A stretch of 37,151 nucleotides of DNA, taken from contig QXVZ01025693.1 in NCBI GenBank assembly GCA_008931825.1, positions 1 through 37,151 of the forward strand. The letters are read 5' to 3'. The DNA comes from Phallusia fumigata. Lineage: Eukaryota > Chordata > Ascidiacea > Phlebobranchia > Ascidiidae. Below are positions 20,975 to 30,736 of this stretch, one piece after another. Both the position numbers and the translations under genes were made by a program. The first letter of the stretch is position 1, and every line of letters begins with the position of its first letter. Below the pieces are notes generated by a model that searched no databases, had not been told where the DNA came from, and saw only the letters and a list, made by a program, of their open reading frames with translations.

Positions 20975-23076
20975 TTCCGAAAGATAAGTTAACATGGAAA
21001 ATTGGGGGGTGAGTGCCTTAGTTGTAAAAATGTTTTTGTGATAGTTAAATGGTAAATTTGCAACAAGCCAATGGTTAGCCCGAATTAAAAAGTGACGCAA
21101 TACTTCTGTGACGTCGTAAAATTCGCTGTTGTTTGTCAAATCAGTGTCGTAGAATCGGAAGGGGATTGGCACCCTCTAATGGACCTTAAGATCCGGGTTC
21201 ATCGAGTCTTTAAACTTTATGGAGCAGAGACATTCGCCATCTCTCAACATAAGCGGAAATTCACGTCGCGCATCACCGCCTCCCGACGCTTAATTGGCGC
21301 ATCCCGTCACGCCCGACCGCCCCCGTATGACAGAGTTGTCGGCAGAAGGCAAAATAAGTCCACAGGGAATTCCGAAGCCTTTCAAGTCGAAACACAGCAC
21401 TAATTTTTCTTCCCTCGTGATCTCTTTGTTGTACGAAGTCTAGTATATGCGGCATTTGGTTTCAAACATGGTTAATTGGCTGGACTAAGACTACGTATAC
21501 GTACATGTCGTGTTTTCCGTATTCTTGTTGGACGGTATTTCGGCAAAAATTAAGTTTGTAAAACCGCTGTTTTGAACAGAATAATGATTTTGAAACTTTT
21601 AGAGGTTTATATCTTACACATTTTTCCGTTTAACGTGTGATTGAGAAAGATAAAAAAAATCTTTTTTCTTGCATAAATCCCACGTTTTGCATGCACGCTT
21701 GTAGTTTCAGACTAAACAAGACTGTGCTTTTTTACTGACGTGACTACGATGTATAATGCCAATACTATCCCGTTTTACCCGATTTAACAACTTTCTTATT
21801 TGATTATCAAACATGTATAACACTGTCTTTAAAAAAAACCACGTATAAAAACCAACATGTCTGTCCAAGAATATTGCAGAACAGGAATAAAAAATCCGGT
21901 ATTCGTTAACAGACCAACGAAACTGACAACAAAAACTGGTCCGCTTAATATTCAAATCGTGCCATCAATTTGCAACCAGGTTGACTGAAAAATGCAATAC
22001 TTTATTCCTATGCCCAATCACTTGCGTGCCACCTTTGTCACGCAATAGTCGGCAGACAATGCCTCTGTCTGTGTCACAGACATCTGTTAAGTTTTTTGTG
22101 TATCGCTGCATTTTACTGTACAAGAACGTAAAAACAGTTTGTCAATAACTTGGAAAAGTGCCCATTAAAAATAATTCGTATCTTTTTTTCACTGGCATAG
22201 ATTTAGAACGACGTCAAGTTCCTGAAATTGTCACGTCACAAGAAAACTAACAAGAACTTTATGACGTCACAATGCTGCTGCTTGGTCTCAAAACTGTCCC
22301 TGTTCCGGACTGACCTTGCCAGTTTTTACGTGACCTTCGGTTGACCTCAATTACGCTATTAGGTGCTTGAAGCAATCGCTCCTTTTGCGCCGCCAACGTG
22401 AAACTAAATTTAACGCCACTGCAATTTCGAACGAACCTCCATCTTTGCCCCCTAAATTAAGGTAAACAAACAGAAATCAACCAAACTGCTGATAAGGCAA
22501 GGGATGCACATTAATTGGAAATGAATTATTCATTGAAAGTGAAACATACGCACTTAATAATTAATTATACACCCTGGATGCTGCGAACATTAAAACTGTC
22601 TTAAACTACTAATCACGAGCCTAAAATATCGGCTGTCGTACAGAAAAAACACTAATTGAGGGCAGCTGAATGAAATCCAGCAGCACGGTTCCCCGTAAAG
22701 CCACGCCAAGTTAATTTCAGCGAGACGAGCAAAATATTTCTCTCTAGAACACAGCGATCGTCGCACAAGGCAGGGAAAAAAGTCTGCTTATTATCCGCAG
22801 TCATTAATTTCGCCCGGGCCCAACAATTTGCCAGCCAACCGTAGGGGCATTAAGACGCCTAGATCCGGGGCTGCGCAGGAGGTTTAAGGAGAGAGAACGC
22901 TCCGCTAACGAGAGAGAGAAGAGCAAGCGGGGATGGAAATGAATCGGAACGGCACAAAAACGAAGGTTCTATGAGAGTGAGCGCGTTTGAATGATGTTTT
23001 ATGTGTCTTAGTGAATACTCAGCAATCAAGTTGTCTTCAAAAGTTACGCACCACTCGTTTCGTTTAATTGCAAGAT
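20975..23076. other. Non-coding stretch with one CRE and a GC-rich end
   Basis: TGACGTCA at 22262. Partial GGTTGACTG heads without tails near 21979. The section 22790-22960 is CpG-rich with GAGAGAGAG. Frames of 60-103 codons around 21092-21455 overlap on both strands and are not called. Confidence 0.45.
22262..22269. promoter_or_regulatory. CRE palindrome TGACGTCA
   Basis: In the context TATGACGTCACAATG, almost the same extended context as the copies at 9757 and 29936. Confidence 0.35.
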
Positions 23077-23112
23077 TCAAGCGGGTTCCCAACCAGCCTC
23101 GTGCAGTCAACC
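23077..23112 (-). repeat. GGTTGACTGC dispersed element, copy 6 (reverse)
   Basis: Reverse complement reads GGTTGACTGCACGAGGCTGG, then TTGGGAACCCGCTTGA, one of the best-preserved copies. It faces copy 7 head to head across about 60 bp. Confidence 0.7.
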
Positions 23113-23161
23113 ATGAAGGTTGTTTGAAAAGAAATGTTACTTGATCCGGCGCTTGTTGAAA

Positions 23162-23179
23162 CGTTCACGCGCGTGAACG
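23162..23179. promoter_or_regulatory. 18-bp perfect palindrome CGTTCACGCGCGTGAACG
   Basis: Self-complementary over 18 bases with a CGCGCG centre. It overlaps the head of element copy 7 and shares the CGTGAAC word with the element tail. Confidence 0.6.
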
Positions 23180-23207
23180 CACGAAACTCGTTCGTGAACC
23201 CGATTCA
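23173..23207 (+). repeat. GGTTGACTGC dispersed element, copy 7
   Basis: Head is diverged (GTGAACGCACGAAACTCG) but TTCGTGAACCCGATTCA at the tail has only one or two changes from the consensus. Together with copy 6 it forms an imperfect fold-back spanning 23077-23207. Confidence 0.55.
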
Positions 23208-25422
23208 GTTGCGCTTTGACACGAGGTTGACTCTTTATTCCGACATTCGCCTCATTGCAATAGCGTCAGCATAAAGTCACTTGCCGTGAAAATCAATACC
23301 ACGAAGTCAATTCGCGCCTTCGCTCCGACTAATGACTTCGCACCAGCGGGTTTTAATTTTGCGCGCGTTGACAGATTTTAACCAAAACACATCAAATTCC
23401 TGAGACAACCTCCCCAACTTATTGTTACAATCCAATACATCCAGAGCATGTTTTTTACCAAAAGAGATTTTTCTATTTGCGAAATTTTCTGGTTGAAGTT
23501 AAATGTGACATCACAATTGCGACTTACGTCGTCATGATGCGTGGTAATTAATAAAAATAAGTAATTTGTTCAACAAAATCACGTATTATTTGAAATTACT
23601 AAGATAACAGTTGAGCGATTCTAAAACTGCTGCATTAAGTCACCTTCTTGTGTCGTCATAAAACTGTCGTGGCGTCACCGGACAAATACGTAAGCAACAA
23701 AAAATATCAAACAACATTCTTTCAGATGCTTAATGGGATCATGGCACAGTACAAACCATCAAAGCTAAACCGGTTAAGCGAACAAGAATTGTTTCCAGTA
23801 AAGGACATCTGTTAAACTAATGAGCCGGAGTTAAATTTACGACAGCCAACTGTTGACGGAAGGAAACTTTTAATCGTCCGATCGATTGTTCATCCCGAAA
23901 TGCCTGTTTGCCAGGAACCTTTGATTATTACGTCACAGTGACTTAGCAGGCGAATTTAATTCCGATCTATAACCACTTGAAGTAAAGATTGAACTTCGGA
24001 GCGTGGGAATAGGGGGTTGCGCAACTTTACAGCGAATTTTAGGATCTAAAATCGCAGTTTTGTACAGGGACGTGTTTTTGATTAAACTTTGAACGAAGGA
24101 AATGGAAAAATTTGAAATCAAAGTAGAAAGAGCAATTTGAAAAAGGAACAGACGATGACAATTTAGGCGAAATACAATATATTTCTTGTGCTATTTCTTG
24201 TACCGACTGATTCTATCTGCATTTTCAACTGTTTCTCTAAAATTTCGTTCATTTGTTTTATACTTTGTTGGGCCTCATGTTTGCTGGTTGTGACGTAATG
24301 CCATGACGTAATATGACCAATCATCACGACCATATCGTGACAACTTCAAAAAGTCCGCAATATTGAAGCAGGAAAGCTGGGACCATTAGGTCATCATATG
24401 CTAATGAAAGGACCACCCAGAGAGGGCGAAATATGCTCTGGAATTACTTTTAAGCTAAATAATTCCACCTAGGGTTAAATTAAGTTTGCAGAAGCGGATT
24501 TAGCGCTCGGAATTTTAGGTTCCGCTCATCCGAGTAAAATAAACAAGAACCAACCCCTCGCGTTTCAAATAAATATTGACAAAAAATAATTCCCCCAAAA
24601 CTTCCGTGCAGGAGTGGGGAAGGGGGAGGCACAAACAACATAGGGGAAAATCAGAAAACTGGCATTGTTGGGTCACAATTGAATTCGCGCGAGATTTTAA
24701 TAAACACATCAAATCTCGCCCATGATCAAAGAGATTTCCGTCGAAAAGTCGCGGCATTTGAACTGGAGAACGTGTCGGCTCGATTGTCGCCATTCTAATC
24801 CCGCCGCAGTATCTAAATGGATCGACGCAAATTGTTTCGTTCCATTTCGTTTGTTTGCACAACCCGCAAAATTTTCACTCGCCGCGGTAATATTCGAAAA
24901 TAAGTGTATCGCGCGAGTCGGGAGAGCTATTGTCTGGCTTTTTTAATCGAACAAGCCGCGCGACCCCCTCCTCCCCCTCCCATCGCCAGCCTAATTCCTT
25001 CTGGCGACGGAAAATCTTGAGATGTTAATCTGCGAGGTTTTCCCACAATGGCGTGATGTTCTGGGGGCAAAAGGTTTCGGCGCGTTATTAATGAAGCTCC
25101 GAATCGCGTCTGCGGCGCCGCGATGTTCTAAAAATCAAAGGCTTGCTAAAGCAAACACTCCGGAGCAATTAGGTATGTTTCACGATTCACGCGGCGCTGT
25201 TTTAATGCGTCACAACGCCCCATCGGCTGCGTAACAATGGGCGCAAAAGCATTTTCGACATCCTGTTTGGTGCCGTCGCGAAAGTATTCCACAACCATTG
25301 TCCACGCACGATTCGAATTCTTTTCAAAGTCGCGCCATTAACGCTCTCAGCGCCACGCCGCTAAATTAAAGCCTGCCTCCTCCAGGTTTCTTGGCGAGCG
25401 CGTGATAAGAAACAGTGTTTTG
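23208..25422. other. Non-coding stretch, GC-rich towards the right
   Basis: AGAGGGCGA (24421-24429) is a partial CTCF-core match. A G-run lies at 24611-24628 and C-runs at 24964-24982. CpG-rich DNA occupies about 24960-25400. The 115-codon reverse frame 24515-24862 and others show no domain. Confidence 0.45.
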
Positions 25423-25430
25423 TGACGTCA
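25423..25430. promoter_or_regulatory. CRE palindrome TGACGTCA
   Basis: In the context TGTGACGTCATAAACG at the right edge of the CpG-rich section. Confidence 0.35.
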
Positions 25431-25949
25431 TAAACGACGGTTATCGAATGAAAACAATCGCATGGGAGTTGGGGAATTGACGATTGTTGCTTTAGCGCCA
25501 GACGCGTTTTCAATCAACTTTTATGCCAGCAATCTCGAGCAACGAAAGTGTCCAAGACACAAAGGCACTGCATGTAGAGTCCTGTAGTTCATGTATCGCT
25601 TCCCATGACAAGAAATAAAAGCGCGTTTTCACAATAAAACAAAACGTGCATACATATATTTTGCGAAAACTTGTTTGCAGACAAATCCACATATTGAACT
25701 GGAATAACATAAAGTTTTTGAAGCAAGTTTACATGATTAAAAAGGGTTTCCCAATGAGCTCCACCAGCACTTCTGCAAAGTGGATGATTTATTGCTTTGG
25801 AGATGGACTTACAAAAAACGTTTTAGAGTCAAATGTGCCGAAAAACGCTTTATTCCAATTCATCAGTAGAAAAGACTGGATCAACGATAAAAAGCAGCTG
25901 TCAACCAAGTATTTTTACAAAATGTAGCTTTTTTAGTACTCCTCCATAC
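25431..25949. other. Non-coding stretch, nothing recognised
   Basis: A 93-codon forward frame (25646-25927) ends just before the element dimer. Its product resembles no family I know. Confidence 0.45.
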
Positions 25950-25986
25950 GGTTGACTTCACAAAGCGTGTTGGGAAACCCACGTTA
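25950..25986 (+). repeat. GGTTGACTGC dispersed element, copy 8
   Basis: GGTTGACTTCACAAAGCGTG, then TTGGGAAACCCACGTTA. It is the first unit of the dimer at 25956-26071. Confidence 0.65.
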
Positions 25987-26071
25987 GACGTGAAAAACCG
26001 TGCATGTAAACAAGTACCACACGAAGCTTGTAACGAAACCCGCTTAAAGCGTGCAAATCTGTGCATGTAAA
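25956..26071 (+). repeat. Tandem dimer of the dispersed element, period 61 bp
   Basis: The 55 bases at 25956-26010 align without gaps to 26017-26071, with 40 identical positions (73%). Both units end in GTGCATGTAAA, which extends the element beyond its 37-base core. A reverse half copy (TTTAAGCGGGTGTTTG) follows near 26129. Confidence 0.7.
26018..26047 (+). repeat. GGTTGACTGC dispersed element, copy 9 (second dimer unit)
   Basis: CACACGAAGCTTGTAACG, then AAACCCGCTTAA; the GGTTGACT head has decayed but the rest fits the consensus. Confidence 0.55.
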
Positions 26072-26492
26072 GGCCCAAAATTCCTAACCCTGCGGCGCGA
26101 CCCAATAGGTATGTTTTTTTGGAGCAAATTTAAGCGGGTGTTTGTGTGCTAACAAATCTTTTACCATATTGCCAGAGACAGCTGCGAGATATCGTAATTG
26201 TTTAATCGATCATATCGGGATTAGTTCGTAGAATTCGAACCCGCGAACCTCGTAACATTAACACCCAGTTGGTAAATTTTACGACCATTAACGAACATCG
26301 AACCCTGTTTTCGCGCCCGTTGTAAATGCCTTAATAAATTACCGGGGCATTAAAACAAGGTTAATGGGAATCACCTATTGTTAGGCGGAAATCTGGATCG
26401 GCTGTGTCTGTGATAATATAAAAGCCATTTCCTTAGGCAATAAAATTAAAAATAGATATTGTTTTGCAACGCGGCTTGTTGCGTGCGAGAAT
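26072..26492. other. Non-coding stretch with tRNA-like relic
   Basis: Contains a reverse half copy of the dispersed element near 26129-26155 and the tRNA-like segment at 26231-26290. Nothing else is recognised. Confidence 0.45.
26231..26290 (-). repeat. tRNA-like segment (probable SINE relic)
   Basis: Reverse complement contains GAGGTTCGCGGGTTCGAATT, with GGTTCGAATTC (26231-26241) one base from the RNA polymerase III B box GGTTCGANTCC. The T-stem is not fully paired, and the D-arm and A box are not recognisable. A tRNA-derived SINE fragment or decayed tRNA fits; an active tRNA gene does not. Confidence 0.45.
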
Positions 26493-26529
26493 TGCAGCAG
26501 GTTTTCGAACAAGCTTTGCGCAGTCAACC
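26493..26529 (-). repeat. GGTTGACTGC dispersed element, copy 10 (reverse)
   Basis: Reverse complement reads GGTTGACTGCGCAAAGCTTG, then TTCGAAAACCTGCTGCA. It lies inside overlapping frames on both strands (26433-26655), which therefore are not genes. Confidence 0.65.
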
Positions 26530-27895
26530 GCGTCAAAGTTGCAATCGTATGTTAAAATTCGGGAATCGCCCAACCACGTGACGTTTCGGAATTCGGCGTT
26601 TAAACGCCCTACTACCTTATTTGGTGTTGCAGCAGATGCGGACAAAGTACATTAACTATCTTATCATTGTAAATCGCGTTGCAACATTCGACAATTATTC
26701 TCCCATGTTTGCCAAAGTTCCGGTCAATGTCTACAGTTTAAACTGTTAACTTTATAGCGCTTTCCGCTTCAGAGTTACGTCATTCGCGGTCTTCGGCTTT
26801 CTCAAGGTGAGGGTTAAATTGTTGTGCCGTCATTAAAGGTGTAAATGTAATGTTTAAAAATAGAAACTATTGTACAGCATATTAAAACGTCCCATTTTCA
26901 TTCGTGATAGTTATTTACAGTCCTATTTTGCACATAATACATAAAGTTTGTAAACAATTCTCATTGTTTGTGCCGAGATCCAAATGCTTTAAGACCGTTT
27001 TGTCTAACAAACAAGCACAAGGCAGAAAATTGTTGTAATTACGTGCAAAAAACAGTCGCACAATTTGAAAGTCTCACCTAAGCAGCAATATCAAAGTACG
27101 ACCGTTTCTACGTTGATGAATGACGTCACAAGACGTTGTGATCTGACGTCACTGTGTTGAAGAAACTTTAATTGGCTAAAATTTCGAAATTTGCCCCCGA
27201 TTGTGACTTAAAGCCATGACCGAAAGATCAACATCATTTACATGAAGGTATAGTTGGAAAAAACGAGGACTCAATAATAACACTGTTTATCGCCTTTGCC
27301 AGCAGAATATGATTCAGGGTGAATAATCGTTTGTGTCATCAAATCCTGTCCCGCTTTTAATCGTTATGAAATCATCAAAATGTTGATGGGGTCACAATAT
27401 TTGTTTTCTAGACTGGGACAATATTTTGAGAGACGAACCATATTAAGTAACATATAGTGTCAACACATTCAGACTTTGTTTGTGTGGTCCCTTATGAATG
27501 GTTAGAAGTGTAGGATGATATATTTTTACAGTACATCTGCGAATGTTTGTCAACAAAATCACATGTTTCCTGTATCTTGTAATTAAAGTAGGTTTTGTTC
27601 CCGAAATTTGAACAGGGCCTAAAACTGTTGATCACAGTGTGTAGAAGTATTTTTCAACAACACAAGGAAGACTTATCCACCTACGCGCCAAAAACTGCAT
27701 CTCAACATTTACATAAGTGAAGTCCCAGTCATGCCAAGACAAAACCAATTGTTCCAGCGAACAAAAAGAGAACAAAGGAAAGATTCGAAAACCACTACAG
27801 CGCCGACGCCGAAAAAACTGACGGCAATCAAGTAAATGTCGAACTATCAAGAAAAACACACAGGAAGAGGTGTGTGCACCCGTCCGTGACCGGCG
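26530..27895. other. Non-coding stretch with a CRE pair
   Basis: Two TGACGTCA sites at 27121 and 27144; a reverse 89-codon frame at 27632-27901 without a recognisable domain; otherwise nothing. Confidence 0.45.
27121..27151. promoter_or_regulatory. Paired CRE palindromes, 23 bp apart
   Basis: TGACGTCA at 27121-27128 and 27144-27151, the second close pair in the window after 694/715. Confidence 0.4.
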
Positions 27896-28210
27896 CTCCA
27901 TTGTTCGTCGCGTTCGAAAAGGAATCCCGAAGCGCGGCGGGTGGGGGGAGGGTTATTACGTTGCCACGGCGACCGACAGACACGAGATAATCTAGGTATT
28001 CCTCGACAGGCAAGACAAAGGCCATCGCGAATCGCGCCGCGCGTAATTAAGCGCCGTGCCCATTCGAATTCGCTCGGGCGTGACGGGCGCGGCGAAAAGC
28101 GGCGAAAAAATAAACGAGGAGCTTTTTGTGTCGGAGGTTTTGGAACGGCGGGCGCGCGAAGCGGTGGGGGGGGAGGTATTAATACCGGGACAGAGCGCTA
28201 GAGTAAATAG
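27896..28210. promoter_or_regulatory. CpG-rich patch with G-runs and X-box-like site
   Basis: The densest CpG segment in the window. It has GGCGGGTGGGGGGAGGG then TTATTA (27936-27957), GTTGCCACGGCGAC (27960-27973), GCGCCGCGCG, and GGTGGGGGGGGAGG running into the 12-bp palindrome GGTATTAATACC (28175-28186). The composition suggests a CpG-island-like regulatory region. Frames of 86 and 98 codons here are on opposite strands and reflect low stop-codon density at high GC. Confidence 0.35.
27960..27973. promoter_or_regulatory. X-box-like RFX site
   Basis: GTTGCCACGGCGAC fits the RFX X-box pattern, two GTNRCC-type half sites inverted around two bases, with one half imperfect. Confidence 0.3.
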
Positions 28211-28838
28211 ATTATGAATTAACGAGCAAAAGCGTCGAGCGTTTAATTGATGAAGGAAAGGCTTGACCTGGGTAGACCTCCTTTTCATCGCGCGCCGTTT
28301 ATCAAAATATTCCAGGACCCTGTTTTTGTTTTTCTACGCGTTTAATTGAGCGCTACGCCCCCGCGTGACGACGCGAGTTTTTGTGTAACGGATTTTAATT
28401 GGGCCCAATCACAAAGCGCACTGAAATAATATTGATATTGGGAGTAGATGGCGATTCGCGATTCATTAGTTCTATTTTCTATTGTTACGCGCATCGTAAA
28501 AGAGATTCAATCACAAATATTGAGCGTCTGTCGATGCCTGTACTTACTGCTGGCCGCTTGTTGTTCCATGTGGACGAATTTTGACTTGTTAAAAGATAAA
28601 AGATAAACAAAAGTTATGTGCTAAATCGAATCCTGTCTCTCGACGCTTTGTTCGCTTTTTCAACTGACAAAAACAGCTTCAATTTTCCCTCTTGATTAAT
28701 TTAAAAAAAAAAGATTGACTTAAACCGATACTAACCGTAAAACCGTTTTTACTGTCGTTCGTCTCGTAATAACTGCCCAAAATGATGTTACAACTCTTCT
28801 GAAATCTTTTTTTTCTCGATATGTTCAGGACTCGGCAT
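28211..28838. other. Non-coding stretch, nothing recognised
   Basis: Includes AGATGGCGA (28446-28454), a partial CTCF-core match inside a 61-codon frame. No gene or repeat is supported. Confidence 0.45.
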
Positions 28839-28873
28839 GGTTGACTGCACAAACTCGCTCGTGAACCGCCTTA
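28839..28873 (+). repeat. GGTTGACTGC dispersed element, copy 11
   Basis: GGTTGACTGCACAAACTCGC, then TCGTGAACCGCCTTA. The head is a perfect match over the first 15 bases. Confidence 0.65.
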
Positions 28874-29340
28874 CATTCGCATCCCAACACTGCCACCCAT
28901 TGCATCTGATCTTATTTGACCTTGTTTGGTAATATTTTCGACCATTTGGCAACTAACATCACAAACAGAATATCAAATTTGAATTGAATTTTCAGAAACA
29001 AGATTCTCGACTTGAAAAAAAACTTCAATCGGCAAATCCAATTGTTACATTTTCATATCGATCTTTAAACACAAACTCGATTTAGCACCAACTGCAAAAA
29101 CAACACATAACCCACAAACTGACATTTAACCGTCTTATTAATACGGCGCCGTTAAAACTGCTTTGACAAGTAATACACGTCACAAATTACAAAAAAACTC
29201 TCTCTTCAGGAATACAATCGCTCGGGAGTTCCCACCAAAAGCGGAAGTACCGCCACATCCGGGTTTCACATGATCAAAACTCCCACGCTCCCAGCCGCAG
29301 ACAATCGGAAGTTGCAATTAACGCAAAATGACCTTGGAAT
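28874..29340. other. Non-coding stretch, nothing recognised
   Basis: No gene, hairpin or regulatory cluster is visible. Confidence 0.5.
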
Positions 29341-29465
29341 GACTTTGGGCCCCGTCGGCGTCAGATTTGCGTGAACCACGCGACAGTTTTGGCCCGGACG
29401 CCGGGTTCTAGGGGCGTCGGGCGTGTGAATGGCCGTCACTGTTGGCCATGGGCCCGGGGATAACT
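29341..29465. other. GC-rich patch with a stable hairpin
   Basis: GCCCGGACGCC (29392-29402) pairs with GGCGTCGGGC (29413-29422) over ten base pairs with one bulged G and a 10-base loop. TGGCCATGGGCCCGGG follows, holding the 6-bp palindromes TGGCCA, GGGCCC and CCCGGG. No gene lies beside it. Confidence 0.5.
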
Positions 29466-29935
29466 GTTTGATGACAGGTATTTGGCGTTGAGGGCCGACT
29501 TTTCACTGCTACAGAAGCCAGGAGAAGTGCGTAATGCACTTGCTATAATTAGATGCCCGTTATAAGGGAATGGCAGGGAGAACCGATGTTCAGACAGTGT
29601 GTGGCTGTGACATTGAGTCCTGGGTTGTTCAAAGTTTTGCAAAACGCTTTGGAGTTTGTAAAATAACAAACTTTTGCCTCAGTGCGACCTGTTATGTGAT
29701 AAACGCTAAAATAATTGTAAAACAACCGAATTTTATTCGTTGCTAAGGTTTTTAAAAACTGCCCGCAAAAAAATGACAAGGGCATGAGGTGTGTTGCAAA
29801 AGATGTCCCAATTTCAATCTATGAAGCAACCTTTACACCGGTACGAAAAAAATTTGTATCAGGAGACGATAAACGAAGCAAAATCCACTTGACAAATCTA
29901 ACAAAAGAAAACATTCCACTTCTTCACAAGTGCTA

Positions 29936-29943
29936 TGACGTCA
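29936..29943. promoter_or_regulatory. CRE palindrome TGACGTCA
   Basis: In the context CTATGACGTCACAATTC. Confidence 0.35.
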
Positions 29944-30064
29944 CAATTCAAAAACCGCGCAACACCTGTAAATTGCAGAACAACATGCATTGTTACGTCA
30001 TTAAAAGGAAATTCGATGAGTCAATGAAACAAAAACCTAAGCAGCCTGCAGCTGACAAGCAGAG

Positions 30065-30072
30065 TGACGTCA
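30065..30072. promoter_or_regulatory. CRE palindrome TGACGTCA
   Basis: In the context AGTGACGTCATAAGC, 129 bp from the previous one and about 70 bp before a G-run. Confidence 0.35.
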
Positions 30073-30728
30073 TAAGCCCGCGCGACACTCCAGAATGCAC
30101 GGACAAGTGACGCGAAATGGAGCGCGACCGTGATTGGGGGGAAGGGGGAGCAATTAATTGAACTTTGACCTCTGCTGTTTCCATAACAACTCGTTTTTCC
30201 ACGCTGAGTTGCGTGTGATTCCAAAACAGAGGCGACCCGCTGTTTCCGCAGCTGCTCTGCTTAATTGACGAAACAAAAATAGAAAATTTGGCCCCGTCGC
30301 CGCGCCAGAGCTTCTCGATTGTCACAAAAATTCTACAACTATTTGGGAAATGTATTTCAGCCTTTAAAAGGTGGGTGTTTTTTCCGGGTACACGTAGGGG
30401 CTATAAATTCCCCTTTCCTCTGCAAGGGGTTGAAATTTCAGTAACAGTTGGTTTATTTAAAGACCCATGGCCAACAAACTAGATTTCAAAGTGCCGTCGC
30501 AAGTTATTTCTTAAATCTGCAAATTGAATTCAAAAGCGGCTGATTCTTTACTTAACACTTAATACACCCAGTTCCATGGCTGTATCCTTGTTTGCAAATG
30601 ATACATCTCATCTGGGTTTTGCATCTGGGATTTCGTCGCCTTATTTGACTTAATTGTGATTTTTCAGCCGTGCGTCATCAGTATATGGCGCATTACACAC
30701 AGAAACAGAGTTATTGGAATTCCAATTA

Positions 30729-30736
30729 TGACGTCA
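30729..30736. promoter_or_regulatory. CRE palindrome TGACGTCA
   Basis: In the context TTATGACGTCACACAAG; the rightmost full CRE in the window, 130 bp before a G-run/TAATTAA junction at 30868-30890. Confidence 0.35.

Larger units (their letters stand above)
29466..30728. other. Non-coding stretch with two CREs
   Basis: TGACGTCA at 29936 and 30065 fall inside the 108-codon frame 29784-30110. The predicted protein is Lys-rich and resembles nothing I recognise. Strongly constrained DNA sites inside it and an opposite-strand frame of 110 codons argue that it is not a gene. GGGGGGAAGGGGGAGCAATTAATTG lies at 30136-30160 in two parts (G-runs, then AATTAATTG). Confidence 0.4.

Noticed and set aside
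29784..30110. Lys-rich open frame of 108 codons with plausible amino-acid composition
   Set aside because: Two TGACGTCA sites lie inside it, an opposite-strand frame of 110 codons overlaps, and I recognise no homologue. Chance frame is the simpler reading.
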